Below are positions 8,497-18,062 of a DNA stretch of 64,000 bases, piece by piece; position 1 is the stretch's first letter; each line of letters begins with the position of its first letter. Position numbers and translations under genes: made by a program. This DNA is from UBA6109 sp035366835 (GTDB lineage: Bacteria; Desulfobacterota; Syntrophia; Syntrophales; UBA6109): assembly GCA_035366835.1 (NCBI GenBank), contig DAOSIS010000006.1, positions 1-64,000 of the forward strand, read 5' to 3'. A model generated the notes under the pieces. It saw only the letters and a program-made list of their open reading frames with translations, ran no database searches and was not told the origin of the DNA.

Positions 8497-9405
8497 TTAG
8501 AGTAGTAATTCCAGGATCGCCTTCTGAACGTGCAGGCGATTCTCCGCTTGATCGATGACGACCGACTGCCGCCCGTCGAGAACCTCCGGGGCGATCTCCT
8601 CGCCCCGATGGGCGGGAAGGCAGTGCATGACCAAGGCGTCCTCCTTCGCATGCCGCATCAGGGATTCGCTGACCTGATAGGGGCGGAAGACCCGCAGCCG
8701 CTCCTCGCGCTCGGATTCCTGGCCCATGCTCGCCCACACGTCCGTATAGACGACGTCGGCGCCCGCGACCGCCTCTACAGGCTCGCGGTAGAGACGGATC
8801 CTGCCCTCGGCTTCGGCAACGCCGCGCCGGAGGATGTCCGCATTCGGCTCGTAGCCCTTGGGACAGGCGATTGCCAGCCGGAACGGAAGCCTCGTGGCGG
8901 CGTTCACCCAGGAATTGGCGACGTTGTTTCCGTCGCCGATATAGGCGATCTTGAGCCCCTCGCAGGTTCCCTTCTTCTCGATGATCGTGAAAAGATCGCT
9001 CAATATCTGGCACGGGTGCAACAGGTCTGTCAAACCATTTATGACGGGAATGTCGGCATGGCGCGCCAGATCCTCGACGACGCTCTGCGCATACGTCCGG
9101 ATCATGATCCCGTTGAGGTATCGCGACATGATGCGGGCGGCGTCGGCGATGCTCTCCCCCCGGCTGAACTGCGTGTCGCGCGAGCTCAGGAAAAGGGCGA
9201 GGCCCCCCAGTTGGTACATGCCCACCTCGAAGGAGATCCGGGTCCGCGTCGAATGCTTGTCGAAGATCATGCCCAGAGACTTCCCCTTCAGGGACGTATG
9301 GCAGACCCCCTGCCGCAGGATCTTCTTCAGCTGCGCGGCGCGCTGAAAAATGAGCTGAAAATCTTCGCCGGCAAGATCGTGTTCGTCGATGAGATCCTTT
9401 TTCAT
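8497..9405 (-). CDS. argF: Ornithine carbamoyltransferase
   Basis: ArgF forms citrulline from ornithine and carbamoyl phosphate. The 302-residue protein carries the carbamoyl phosphate motif STRTRISFE, HPCQ, and the ornithine-loop segments MGQE and HCLPAHRGEE. Its ATG follows the argD TAG with no gap. Confidence 0.96.
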   Translation of the reverse strand: MKKDLIDEHDLAGEDFQLIFQRAAQLKKILRQGVCHTSLKGKSLGMIFDKHSTRTRISFEVGMYQLGGLALFLSSRDTQFSRGESIADAARIMSRYLNGIMIRTYAQSVVEDLARHADIPVINGLTDLLHPCQILSDLFTIIEKKGTCEGLKIAYIGDGNNVANSWVNAATRLPFRLAIACPKGYEPNADILRRGVAEAEGRIRLYREPVEAVAGADVVYTDVWASMGQESEREERLRVFRPYQVSESLMRHAKEDALVMHCLPAHRGEEIAPEVLDGRQSVVIDQAENRLHVQKAILELLL

Positions 9406-10599
9406 CTAGTCCATCACCCCGTGAACGATGTCCACCGCCCGGTCGACCTCGGCTTCCCCGATGACAAGCGGCGGCGCAAAACGCAGGACGTTGCCGTCCG
9501 TACAGTTGAGAAGCAGACCCCTTTCCAGGCAGCGCTGGACGATTTCCGCGCCTTCAATGGACAGCTCCAGGCCGATCAGGAGTCCCCTGCCGCGCACGGC
9601 GCGGACGGTCTTCGCATGCTTTGCAGCCAGCCTCTGCAGCCGCTCCAGGAAATACGCGCCGATCCGTCGGCAGTTTGAAAGGACGCCCTCGCGCTGGATC
9701 GTCTCGAAGGTCGCGACGGCTGCGGCCATGGCCAGCGGATTGCCGCCGAATGTGGAGGCGTGGCTTCCCGGTACGAAGGCGGACGCGACCTCGGCCGTCG
9801 CCAGGACCGCCCCCGACGGCACGCCGTTGGCCAGTCCCTTGGCCAGGGTCATGATGTCCGGCTTGATCCCCGTGGTCTCATGGGCGCAGAACGTGCCCGT
9901 CCGGCCCATCCCCGTCTGCACCTCGTCCAGGATCAGAAGGATCCCGTGGCGGTCGCAGATCCTCCTCGCCTCGGCGAGATACCCTTCCGCCGGGATGCGG
10001 ACGCCCTTCTCCCCCTGGATCGGCTCCAGCATGACGGCGTAGGTTTCCCTGGTAATCGCCTTTTCCAGGGCCCCCGGGTCATTGTAGGGAACGTACCGGA
10101 AGCCCTCCGGCAGCGGCTCGAACCCCGCCTGAAATTTCGTCTGCGCCGTCGCGGTCACGGTGGCGAGCGTGCGGCCGTGAAAGGAGCCTTCCATCGTGAT
10201 CAGTTCCCGCTTGTGCGCTCCCATCTTCGCGTGTGCATATTTGCGGGCGAGTTTGATCGCCCCTTCGTTCGCCTCGGCGCCGCTGTTGCAGAAGAAGACC
10301 TTGTCGGCGAAGGTGTTCTCCACGAGCAGCTGCGCCATTCGGATCTGCGGGGCGATGTGATACAGGTTCGAGACGTGCAGAAGCTCCCCGGCCTGCGTCC
10401 GGATCGCCTCCACGACGGCCGGATGGCAGTGTCCGAGGTTGCAGACGGCGATCCCGGCGATGAAATCCAGGTATTCCCGGCCGTCGACGTCCCACACGCG
10501 CGCGCCCTCGCCGCGGACGAGAACGATGGGAAAGCGCTTGTACGTGTTCATGATGTACTGCTCCGATCGGGCGATTTCGGTTTCGGTCTTCGTTGGCAT
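9406..10599 (-). CDS. argD: Acetylornithine aminotransferase
   Basis: This class III PLP aminotransferase makes N-acetylornithine from the semialdehyde (and may also act as the succinyl-DAP aminotransferase). The 397-residue protein shows GREYLDFIAGIAV, the PLP-binding NSGAEANE, ILDEVQTGMGRTG and the PLP lysine in LAKGLANGVPSG. The ATG at 10599 has GGAGGA upstream. Most likely acetylornithine rather than ornithine or GABA substrate, given argB and argF on either side. Confidence 0.94.
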   Translation of the reverse strand: MPTKTETEIARSEQYIMNTYKRFPIVLVRGEGARVWDVDGREYLDFIAGIAVCNLGHCHPAVVEAIRTQAGELLHVSNLYHIAPQIRMAQLLVENTFADKVFFCNSGAEANEGAIKLARKYAHAKMGAHKRELITMEGSFHGRTLATVTATAQTKFQAGFEPLPEGFRYVPYNDPGALEKAITRETYAVMLEPIQGEKGVRIPAEGYLAEARRICDRHGILLILDEVQTGMGRTGTFCAHETTGIKPDIMTLAKGLANGVPSGAVLATAEVASAFVPGSHASTFGGNPLAMAAAVATFETIQREGVLSNCRRIGAYFLERLQRLAAKHAKTVRAVRGRGLLIGLELSIEGAEIVQRCLERGLLLNCTDGNVLRFAPPLVIGEAEVDRAVDIVHGVMD

Positions 10600-10643
10600 C
10601 TTGTCTTCCTCCATCTCCGGGAAACGGATTCTTCCGCTGTTGT

Positions 10644-11534
10644 CTACAGGACGATCTCGGTGCCGATGCCGCGGTCCGTGAAGATCTCCAGCAGCATCGT
10701 ATGCTTCAGCCGGCCGTCGACGATGTGGGCCTTCTGAACGCCGCCCTTCAGGGCCTTCAGGCAGCATTTCACCTTGGGAAACATCCCTCCCTGAACGGTT
10801 CCGTCCTCGATCAGACGGAGGGCGCCCGCATTGTCCATCGTGTGGATGAGGTTCTGATCCCGGTCCATCACCCCGGGGACGTCCGTCAGCAGGACCAGCT
10901 TCTCCGCCTTGAGCGCGGCCGCGACTTCGCCGGCGACGACATCGGCGTTGATGTTGTACGTTTCGCCCGCGTCCCCCGTGCCCGTGGGCGCGATGACGGG
11001 GATGAAGCCGTCCCTGGTAAGCGCGGTGATGAGGTCCGCGTTGATCGTCCTCACCTTGCCGACGAGCCCCAGATCGATGATCTCCGGAGGCGTATCCTTC
11101 GCCTTTTCCTCCGTCAGCAGGTACTTCTCCGCGCGGATCAGGTTCCCGTCCTTGCCGCTCAGTCCGACGGCCCGCCCCCCCTGGTGGTTGATCAGGCCGA
11201 CGATTTCCTTGTTCACCTTCCCCACCAGCACCATTTCGACGATGTCCATCGTCTCCTCGTCCGTCACCCGCATGCCCTGGACGAATTTCGACTCCTTCCC
11301 CAGCTTCTTCAGAAACGACCCGATCTGCGGGCCGCCGCCGTGCACGACGACGGGGTTGATGCCGATGTACTTCATCAGGACAACGTCCCGCGCAAAACAG
11401 GTCTTCAGGTCCTCGTCGACCATGGCGTGACCGCCGTACTTGATGACGAGCGTCTTGTTGAAGAACCGCCGGATATAGGGCAGGGCCTCCAGCAGGATTT
11501 CCGCGCGTTCCACGTACTTCTTCACGTCTTCCAT
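10644..11534 (-). CDS. argB: Acetylglutamate kinase (arginine-sensitive type)
   Basis: ArgB phosphorylates N-acetylglutamate. The 296-residue protein has VIKYGGHAM, VHGGGPQIG and NINAD...AGEVA of the amino acid kinase fold. The long N-terminal helix before the kinase core (residues 1-28) is a feature of hexameric, arginine-inhibited enzymes, so feedback control by arginine is likely. The ATG at 11534 has AAGGAGCGG upstream; an upstream TTG at 11549 would include the ribosome binding site and is rejected. No argC or argJ lies in the window. Confidence 0.95.
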   Translation of the reverse strand: MEDVKKYVERAEILLEALPYIRRFFNKTLVIKYGGHAMVDEDLKTCFARDVVLMKYIGINPVVVHGGGPQIGSFLKKLGKESKFVQGMRVTDEETMDIVEMVLVGKVNKEIVGLINHQGGRAVGLSGKDGNLIRAEKYLLTEEKAKDTPPEIIDLGLVGKVRTINADLITALTRDGFIPVIAPTGTGDAGETYNINADVVAGEVAAALKAEKLVLLTDVPGVMDRDQNLIHTMDNAGALRLIEDGTVQGGMFPKVKCCLKALKGGVQKAHIVDGRLKHTMLLEIFTDRGIGTEIVL

Positions 11535-11652
11535 TTCCCGCTCCTTCAAGCGTCGATCCTTCCCGGCCGCATCCCGGGAGTCCGTTGAAGATGTCCGGTC
11601 CGCAGGGGCGCTTTGGAGATGTTCCAGGCCGCCCGGACTTTTTCTGCAACCG

Positions 11653-13026
11653 TTACAGGATGTAACGGCTCAGGTCCTCGTCCTCGACGATATCCTCCAG
11701 CTGCCGTCGCACGAAATTCGCATCGATGACCACCTCCTGCCCCTTCATGTCCGGGGCGTCGAAGGAGATGTCCTCCAGCAGGCTCTCCATGATCGTGTAC
11801 AGGCGCCGCGCGCCGATATTCTCCGCCCGCTCGTTGACGACGGCGGCGACCTCCGCGATCTCCTCGATCGCGTCGTCGGTGAACACCAGTTTCACCCCTT
11901 CCGTCGCCATCATCTCCACGTACTGCTTCACCAGCGCGTTGTGCGGTTCCGTGAGGATCCGCACGAACTCCTCCCTGCCCAGCGAGTCCAGTTCCACGCG
12001 GATCGGAAAGCGGCCCTGAAGCTCCGGGATCAGGTCCGAGGGCTTCGAGGAGCTGAAGGCGCCGGCAGCGATGAACAGGATGTGATCCGTCTTCACCATG
12101 CCGTACTTCGTATTGATGTTCGATCCCTCGACGATCGGGAGCAGATCCCGCTGAACACCCTCCCGGGAGACGTCCGGCCCCTGCGTCGCCCCGCTGCCGA
12201 CGATCTTGTCGATCTCGTCGAGGAAGATGATCCCGGAATCCTCCACGCGCTCTACCGCGACCTTCTTGACCTTGTCCATGTCCACGAGCCGCTGGGCCTC
12301 CTCCTGCATCAGGATCTCGATCGCCTCCGGCACCGTGAGCTTCCGCACCTTCTTCTTCTGGGGGAAGATGCTCCCGAGCATGTCCCGCAGATTGGACCCC
12401 AGGTCTTCCGCACCGCCCGCCGCCAGGATCTCGACCATCGGGCCTGTCCGGCTCTCGGTCACCTCGACCTCCACCGTCCGGTTGTCCAGTTTTCCCGCCA
12501 GCAGCAGTGCCCTCAGCTTGTCCCGGGTCGTCTCCTGGGCGCCGGCGGCCGCTTCCGGCGCCGGTGCGGCCCCATCCTGGGAACCCGCCGGGCGCTGACC
12601 GGCGCGGGAAGGAAAGAGGAGGTCCAGGACCCGCTCCCGGGCGAGCTGCGCCGCCTTCGCCTGGACCTTCTGCTGCTCCTCGGCCTTCACCATGTTCACG
12701 GAGAGTTCCACGAGGTCGCGGATCATGGATTCGACGTCCCGTCCGACATATCCGACTTCCGTGAACTTGGAGGCCTCGATCTTGAGAAACGGAGAATTGT
12801 CCAGCTTGGAAAGCCGCCGCGCGATCTCCGTCTTGCCCACGCCCGTCGGGCCGATCATGATGATGTTCTTGGGCAGGATTTCTTCAGCCATCTCCGGCGA
12901 GACGTTCTGGCGACGCCAGCGGCTGCGCAGGGCGATGGCGACGGCCCGCTTGGCGTCCGCCTGTCCGATGATGTACTGATCCAGTTTTTCGACGATTCGA
13001 TTGGGCGTCAATTCCGCCGATGACAT
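11653..13026 (-). CDS. hslU: ATP-dependent protease ATPase subunit HslU
   Basis: HslU is the AAA+ unfoldase of the HslUV protease. The 457-residue protein has Walker A GPTGVGKTEIARR, the pore motif GYVGRD, an inserted I-domain with an alanine- and proline-rich stretch (about residues 150-180), Walker B IIFLDEIDKI, and the C-terminal sensor region ending DEDLSRYIL. That C-terminal tail inserts into HslV. Encoded 31 bp after hslV. Confidence 0.96.
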   Translation of the reverse strand: MSSAELTPNRIVEKLDQYIIGQADAKRAVAIALRSRWRRQNVSPEMAEEILPKNIIMIGPTGVGKTEIARRLSKLDNSPFLKIEASKFTEVGYVGRDVESMIRDLVELSVNMVKAEEQQKVQAKAAQLARERVLDLLFPSRAGQRPAGSQDGAAPAPEAAAGAQETTRDKLRALLLAGKLDNRTVEVEVTESRTGPMVEILAAGGAEDLGSNLRDMLGSIFPQKKKVRKLTVPEAIEILMQEEAQRLVDMDKVKKVAVERVEDSGIIFLDEIDKIVGSGATQGPDVSREGVQRDLLPIVEGSNINTKYGMVKTDHILFIAAGAFSSSKPSDLIPELQGRFPIRVELDSLGREEFVRILTEPHNALVKQYVEMMATEGVKLVFTDDAIEEIAEVAAVVNERAENIGARRLYTIMESLLEDISFDAPDMKGQEVVIDANFVRRQLEDIVEDEDLSRYIL

Positions 13027-13057
13027 ACGACATCTTCTTTCTTCCGGTTCGCTCCGG

Positions 13058-13624
13058 TCACTCGTTCTCCCCGCCGGCATCCTCGGGAGAGGTGTCCATC
13101 TCCTCGACCGTGATGTGATCGTTCGTATAGATGCAAATCTCCGAGGCGATCCTGACGGCCTCCATGGCGATCTCCTTTGCGCTGAGCGCCGAATAGCGCA
13201 CCATCGCCCTCGCCGCCGCCAGCGCGTAGGGCCCCCCCGATCCGATCGCGAGGACGTTGTCGTCCGACTCGATCACATCGCCGTTGCCGGAGATGATCAG
13301 GAAGTGATCCCGGCTCACCGCGATCATCAGCGCCTCCAGATGACGCAGCACGCGGTCCGTCCGCCAGTCCTTCGTCAGTTCGACGGCGGCGCGGATCAGG
13401 TTGCCCTTGTACTGCTCCAGTTTCTGGTCGAAACGGTCGAAGAGGGTGAAGGCATCCGCCGTCGCCCCGGAAAAGCCCACGATGACCTGATTCTGGTAGA
13501 GCCTGCGGACCTTCCTCGCCCCGTGCTTCATCACGGTGACGTCCAGCGTGACCTGGCCGTCCCCTGCGACCGTGACTTTCCCCTTGTGCCTTACGGCGAC
13601 GATCGTCGTGCCATGAATCTTCAT
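13058..13624 (-). CDS. hslV: ATP-dependent protease peptidase subunit HslV
   Basis: HslV is the proteasome-like N-terminal threonine peptidase. The 188-residue product reads MKIHGTTIVAVRHKGK, so the catalytic threonine is preceded by a five-residue propeptide instead of the single Met of E. coli; short propeptides of this kind occur in other phyla. GDGQVT and GSGGPYALAAARA are conserved. The acidic C-terminal tail (TSPEDAGGENE) is unusual. It overlaps xerC by 4 bp. Confidence 0.95.
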   Translation of the reverse strand: MKIHGTTIVAVRHKGKVTVAGDGQVTLDVTVMKHGARKVRRLYQNQVIVGFSGATADAFTLFDRFDQKLEQYKGNLIRAAVELTKDWRTDRVLRHLEALMIAVSRDHFLIISGNGDVIESDDNVLAIGSGGPYALAAARAMVRYSALSAKEIAMEAVRIASEICIYTNDHITVEEMDTSPEDAGGENE

Positions 13625-14595
13625 GTTCCGCTCCCTGCCTTCTCCGGCTCCGCCCCGTCCTCCGGCCTCTTTGCCCTCGGGTGAGCCCGGTCGTAGACTT
13701 CCATCAGGCGGCTGATGCCCACGGACGTATATTTCTGCGTCGTCGACAGGCTCTTGTGCCCCAGCATCTCCTGGATGGCCCTCAGATCGGCGCCGGCGTC
13801 CAGAAGATGCGTGGCGAACGAATGCCGCAGCGTGTGGGGGCTGACATTCCGGACAATGCCGCTGCGGCGCACCGCCTTCCGGAGGATGCGGTCCACATCC
13901 CGCTGCGCGAGGCGCACACCCGACTTCGAAAGAAACACCGGCGCTTCGCCCAGGTCAGGACGCCCGCGCTGCAGCTCCGACCGCCGCTCCAGATACTCCC
14001 GGACTGCCGCCAACGCGCTCGAACCGGCGGGCACGATCCGTTCCCTGCGGCCCTTGCCCCGGACTTTCACCAGGTCCTGCGAAAAATCGATGTCCTCCAG
14101 ATTCAGCCCCGTCAATTCGCTCAGGCGTATGCCCGTCGTATAGAACAGTTCGGTCAACGCCCGGTTTCTGAGGCCCAGCACGTCTTCGCCGAAGGGCACC
14201 GACAGGAGCTTCAGGACTTCGTCCACCGACAGGACGGACGGCACGTGCTTCTCCCCTTTCGGCGCCTGCACCGATTCGGCGGGATTGACATCGATCCGGC
14301 CCCGGCGCAGGAGAAAGCGGAAGAAGCTCCTCAGTGCCGCCATCTTCCGCCCGATCGTCACCTTTTTCATTTTCGCGCGGTACAGCGACGCCAGGAAGGA
14401 CCGGATGACCACCGGGTCGACCTTGCCCCACCCCTCCTCTCCGGCGCCTTCCGGCATCATTCCTGCGGCGGAGGCGAAATCCCGGAACTGGCACAAATCG
14501 CCCAGGTAGGCGCCGACGGTATGGGGGGAGACATTCTTCTCCACCGTCAGATACCGCTCAAATTCCCTGATGTGACTGTCCAGCGGCCCCTTCAC
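13621..14595 (-). CDS. xerC: Tyrosine recombinase XerC
   Basis: XerC-type recombinases resolve chromosome dimers at dif with a XerD partner. The protein has an N-terminal SAM-like core-binding domain and all catalytic residues in order: R in TGIRLSELTGL, K in VRGKGRRER, HTLRHSFATHLLD, H in LGHKSL and the nucleophile in TTQKYTSV. A GTG at 14595 with GGGAG six bases upstream is preferred over the ATG at 14631, which has no ribosome binding site. The xerC-hslV-hslU order is shared with Firmicutes and many Desulfobacterota, so this is housekeeping, not a mobile-element integrase. Confidence 0.92.
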   Translation of the reverse strand: MKGPLDSHIREFERYLTVEKNVSPHTVGAYLGDLCQFRDFASAAGMMPEGAGEEGWGKVDPVVIRSFLASLYRAKMKKVTIGRKMAALRSFFRFLLRRGRIDVNPAESVQAPKGEKHVPSVLSVDEVLKLLSVPFGEDVLGLRNRALTELFYTTGIRLSELTGLNLEDIDFSQDLVKVRGKGRRERIVPAGSSALAAVREYLERRSELQRGRPDLGEAPVFLSKSGVRLAQRDVDRILRKAVRRSGIVRNVSPHTLRHSFATHLLDAGADLRAIQEMLGHKSLSTTQKYTSVGISRLMEVYDRAHPRAKRPEDGAEPEKAGSGT

Positions 14596-14691
14596 GGCAC
14601 GCTCCCGAAAAAACAACGGCCACGACGGCATGCGCGGCTTCGGACAGCATCGGCCTTCGCCCTCGTGGCTCGCACCCGCAGAAACGGGCGA

Positions 14692-15189
14692 TTACATTTT
14701 GTACTTTCCGAAGTCTTCCGGAGACAGGTTCTCCAGGAACTCCGAAAGCTTTTCTTCCTTGAGTTTGTCCAGGTCCTTCTTGGACGCGAAATCAACATTC
14801 CGCGATTTTTCGATCACCTTTTCATCGACGTAGATCGGAGCCGCCGCACGCAGGGCCAGGGCGATCGCATCGCTGGGCCGCGAGTCGATGTTCGACTCCT
14901 TTCCGTCCCTGCGCAGATAAATCCGTGCGAAGAAGGTATTGTTCTTCAGATCGTTGATCTCGATCCGCAGGATCTCGACCTCCAGGGCCTTCAGCGTCTC
15001 GTGGAGCAGGTCGTGCGTCATGGGCCGGGAAAAGGTCACCTTCTCGATCTGGGTCGCAATGGCGCTCGCCTCGAACAGCCCGATCCAGATGGGGATGGCC
15101 TTCTTTTCCTCCATGTCCTTGAGAATCACGATCGGGGTGTTGGTCATCGGGTCAAGCGTCAGCCCCGACACCTTCATTTCGATCATCAT
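14692..15189 (-). CDS. Bifunctional nuclease (DUF151/BFN) domain protein
   Basis: The 165-residue protein has the DUF151 segments PIVILKDMEEKKAIPIWIG, RPMTHDLL and DSRPSDAIALALR near residues 20-125, followed by a lysine- and glutamate-rich helical tail. Family members have been reported to show RNase and DNase activity, but cellular roles are poorly defined. It lies between miaB (5-bp gap) and xerC. Confidence 0.88.
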   Translation of the reverse strand: MMIEMKVSGLTLDPMTNTPIVILKDMEEKKAIPIWIGLFEASAIATQIEKVTFSRPMTHDLLHETLKALEVEILRIEINDLKNNTFFARIYLRRDGKESNIDSRPSDAIALALRAAAPIYVDEKVIEKSRNVDFASKKDLDKLKEEKLSEFLENLSPEDFGKYKM

Positions 15190-15193
15190 CAGG

Positions 15194-16534
15194 CTATCCC
15201 TCCCCCTCCAGTTCCCCTCGCAGCGAATGCAGGTAGGTCTCCCGGATGCCCACGGTCACGGTCCTGCCGACCAGGCTGTTTCCTCCGGGAAAATTCACGA
15301 TCCGGTTGCACGAAGTTCTGCCCGTCATGTCCTGCCGCGAATTCCTGCTGAGGCCTTCTACAAGCACTTCAACGCGCTTCCCCCGAAGACGCCGGTTCCG
15401 TTCCGCCGTATGCGCATCCTGAAGCTTCTGAAGACGGTGCAGGCGTTCCCGTTTCACGCCCTCTTCCACTTTTCCGGGCAAGGATACGGCAGCCGTTTCC
15501 TCCCGCTCCGAATAGCGGAAGGAGAAGAGCCCGTCGAACTTCACCGCCTCCATCAATTCCAGCGTCTTCCGGAAGTCTTCCTCCGTCTCCCCCGGGAATC
15601 CGACGATCATGTCCGACGTCACGGCGATGTCGGGCCTCGTCTCCCGGAGCCTGCGCACCTTCTCCCGATAGTCCGTCGCCGTGTACCCCCGGTTCATCCG
15701 TTCGAGCACGGGGTCCGAGCCCGCCTGGACGGGGAGGTGGATATGGGCGCAGAGCTTCTCGACCGTCCCGAAACACCCGATCAGTCCGTCCGACAGGTCC
15801 TTGGGGTGGGACGTCGTGAAGCGGATCCGCTTGATTCCATCCACGGCGGCGACGGCCCGGATCAGGGCGGGAAAACTCGCCCCGTTCCCGATGGTCCGCC
15901 CGTAGGAGTTGACGTTCTGTCCGAGAAGCGTCACCTCCTTCACGCCCGATTCCGCGAGAAACCGGATTTCCCCGACGATGTCGTCGAGTCCGCGGCTTCT
16001 CTCCCTTCCGCGGACGTAGGGAACCACACAGTAGGCGCAGTAATTGTCGCAGCCCTGCATGATCGTGACGAAGGCGCCGACGGATCCTTTCTTCGGCCGG
16101 GCCCGGACGCCGATCGACGCCACGCAGTCCCGGAAGGCCGTTTCCGCGATCCTTCCCTTCTTCTCCTCCAGCCGGCCGATCAGCACGGGCAATTGATCGA
16201 TGTTGTGCGTTCCGACGACCAGATCCACCTCCGGGATCCGGTCGAAAATCCGCGGCCCCATCTGCTGGGAGACGCAGCCCGTCACTCCCAGGATCAGACC
16301 GGGTTTCCCTCTCTTGAACGAAGCGTAGCGGCCCAGCTGGCTGAATGCCTTCTGATCGGCCTTCTCCCGGATGCTGCAGGTGTTGAGGAGAATGACATCC
16401 GCCCGCCTGGGGTCCTCCGTCTGCGCGTAGCCGTTCTCGCCCAGCAGGGCGATCATCTGCTCCGAATCGTGGACGTTCATCTGGCAGCCGAACGTCCGGA
16501 CATAGACATGTCTTTTTTTCAATCCTTTCAACAT
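15194..16534 (-). CDS. miaB: tRNA-2-methylthio-N6-dimethylallyladenosine synthase
   Basis: MiaB is a radical SAM methylthiotransferase that modifies A37 of tRNAs reading UNN codons. The N-terminal cluster cysteines are in FGCQMN, LNTCSIR and TGCVSQ; the radical SAM cluster is CDNYCAYC followed by VPYVRGRERSR, the MiaB signature. A TRAM domain closes the protein (~380-446). The ATG at 16534 gives the family start just before VYVRTFGCQMN; the longer frame has no ribosome binding site. Confidence 0.95.
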   Translation of the reverse strand: MLKGLKKRHVYVRTFGCQMNVHDSEQMIALLGENGYAQTEDPRRADVILLNTCSIREKADQKAFSQLGRYASFKRGKPGLILGVTGCVSQQMGPRIFDRIPEVDLVVGTHNIDQLPVLIGRLEEKKGRIAETAFRDCVASIGVRARPKKGSVGAFVTIMQGCDNYCAYCVVPYVRGRERSRGLDDIVGEIRFLAESGVKEVTLLGQNVNSYGRTIGNGASFPALIRAVAAVDGIKRIRFTTSHPKDLSDGLIGCFGTVEKLCAHIHLPVQAGSDPVLERMNRGYTATDYREKVRRLRETRPDIAVTSDMIVGFPGETEEDFRKTLELMEAVKFDGLFSFRYSEREETAAVSLPGKVEEGVKRERLHRLQKLQDAHTAERNRRLRGKRVEVLVEGLSRNSRQDMTGRTSCNRIVNFPGGNSLVGRTVTVGIRETYLHSLRGELEGEG

Positions 16535-16565
16535 CCTAACGCATCGATTCTGTTGAGGAACGTTA

Positions 16566-16594
16566 TTACTAATATAGGGGCCCGGGATAGTCAA
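16566..16594 (-). promoter_or_regulatory. Candidate internal promoter before miaB
   Basis: TTGACT (16594-16589), 17-bp spacer and TAGTAA (16571-16566) on the minus strand, 32 bp before the miaB start. An AT-rich stretch and a GC-rich hairpin (GGGCGGG/CCCGCCC, near 16617-16638) separate miaB from panD. Confidence 0.45.
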
Positions 16595-16685
16595 CGGTTT
16601 TTTTGCAAATGCAAAGGGCGGGAAAACCCCGCCCCTTCATCGGCTGCCGCAACAGCAAATCCTTCTGCGCCCGCCACAAGCCCCT

Positions 16686-17042
16686 TCAGGAGATCTTCTT
16701 GATCCGGTTCCGTTCGTCCAGGAGAATATTCTTCGGCTTCCATTCTCCGATCTCGCGATCGTCGACCGTCACATAGGAAGCGATGATGACGAGATCGCCT
16801 TTGGAGACCTTCCGAGCCGCCGCGCCGTTCAGGCAGATCGTGCCCGCGCCCCGTCCGCCCCGGATCGCATAGGTCGAAAAACGCTCTCCGTTGGAGACGT
16901 CGTAGATGTCCACCCTTTCATAAGGGAGGATATCCGCCTCCTCGAGAAGGGACTCGTCGATGGAGACGCTGCCTTCGTAATTCAGGTCCGCGTCCGTCAC
17001 CGTAGCCCGGTGCAGCTTGGATTTCAGCATGGTCCTCTGCAT
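16686..17042 (-). CDS. panD: Aspartate 1-decarboxylase precursor
   Basis: PanD makes beta-alanine from aspartate for pantothenate synthesis. The 118-residue proenzyme has the self-cleavage site Gly24-Ser25 in NYEGSVSID at the canonical position; the new N-terminal serine becomes the pyruvoyl cofactor. K9 in MLKSKLHRATVT is the conserved active-site lysine. It follows panC by 26 bp. Confidence 0.96.
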   Translation of the reverse strand: MQRTMLKSKLHRATVTDADLNYEGSVSIDESLLEEADILPYERVDIYDVSNGERFSTYAIRGGRGAGTICLNGAAARKVSKGDLVIIASYVTVDDREIGEWKPKNILLDERNRIKKIS

Positions 17043-17068
17043 GATCTCGCCTTTCTCTTGATCCCTTT

Positions 17069-17941
17069 TCAACAGTCTGCCCGTATCGGCAGATCCTCGC
17101 CCAACACGTGGTTGTCGATCAGCCTCGTCTTCCCCACCCACACCGCCAGCGCCAGGACCGATTCACGCTCGATGCGTTCCACGTCCTGCATCGTCTGGGT
17201 GTCGCAGATCCGGGCATAGTCGATCTTCACAAAGGGGTGGCCCTCGATGAAGCGCCTCACCTCCGCCTCGATCTTCCGTGCGTCCCGCTCGCCCGCCGCG
17301 TACCTGCTCTCGGCCAGAAGCAGCGACCGGCTCAGGGACAGCGCCGAGGCGCGTTCCTCTTTCTTGAGGTAAACATTGCGGGAGCTCATCGCGAGGCCGT
17401 CCGGTTCCCGCGTCGTCGGCATCCCGACCACCTCGATGTCGAGATTCAGGTCCCTGACCATGCGCCGGATCGTCACCAGTTGCTGGAAGTCCTTCCGGCC
17501 AAAAACCGTCACGTGCGGTTTGACGATGTTGAAAAGCTTCGTACAGACCGTCGCGACGCCGCGAAAAAAGTTGGGCCGCGAGAGGCCGCAGAGGTTCTCC
17601 GTCACCCCGCCGACGAGGACGTACGTCGCGTATCCCTCCGGATACATCTCACGATGGGAGGGCGCATAGATCACATCGACGCCGACGCCTTCGGCCATCG
17701 CGCGGTCACGCTCGAAGTTCCGCGGGTACTGTTCGAAATCCTCGGTCGGGCCGAACTGCGTGGGGTTCACGTAGATGCTGACGACGAGTACGCCTCCCCG
17801 CCTCCGGCCGATGCGCATGAGATCGAGATGACCTTCGTGGAAGTAGCCCATCGTCGGCACGAAGGCGACCGTCTTGCCCTGCAGGCGGACCGATTCCGAA
17901 AACTGCTGCATTTCCCTTGCCGTCTCGATGATCTTCATCAC
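17069..17941 (-). CDS. panC: Pantothenate synthetase
   Basis: PanC condenses pantoate with beta-alanine using ATP. The 290-residue protein has PTMGYFHEGH, VSIYVNPTQFGPTEDF, FFRGVATVCTKLFNIVKP, FGRKDFQQL and the KMSKS-like SSRN. It is first in the long minus-strand block; panB is not in the window. A terminator-containing leader precedes it. Confidence 0.96.
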   Translation of the reverse strand: MMKIIETAREMQQFSESVRLQGKTVAFVPTMGYFHEGHLDLMRIGRRRGGVLVVSIYVNPTQFGPTEDFEQYPRNFERDRAMAEGVGVDVIYAPSHREMYPEGYATYVLVGGVTENLCGLSRPNFFRGVATVCTKLFNIVKPHVTVFGRKDFQQLVTIRRMVRDLNLDIEVVGMPTTREPDGLAMSSRNVYLKKEERASALSLSRSLLLAESRYAAGERDARKIEAEVRRFIEGHPFVKIDYARICDTQTMQDVERIERESVLALAVWVGKTRLIDNHVLGEDLPIRADC

Positions 17942-17959
17942 CCGCCTCTTCGGGCCGAC

Positions 17960-17990
17960 AAAAAAAGCCCCCCGCGCAGAACGGGAGGCT
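17960..17990 (-). terminator. Intrinsic terminator in the panC leader (attenuator candidate)
   Basis: On the minus strand AGCCTCCCG (17990-17982), a 7-nt loop and CGGGGGGCT (17974-17966) form a 9-bp stem with one G-U pair, followed by seven T residues. It lies between the panC promoter and the panC start. The upstream leader segment ACGGGAG (near 18026-18032) can pair with CTCCCGT of the 5' arm, which would disrupt the terminator. Confidence 0.7.
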
Positions 17991-18062
17991 TGATGGCAAT
18001 CGTCGCTTCTGTCCCTTTCCTCTCCCGTCCCGGTCCCTTCCGGGATCCAAGCGGTGAGCAGC

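Noticed and set aside
5613..8558. 981-codon plus-strand open frame
   Set aside because: Antisense to argH and argG, which have full motifs; the translation is a His/Arg/Asp-rich shadow.
13621..14595. Integrase marking a mobile element
   Set aside because: The recombinase is in the conserved xerC-hslV-hslU order and no att repeats or mobile genes flank it, so it is housekeeping XerC.
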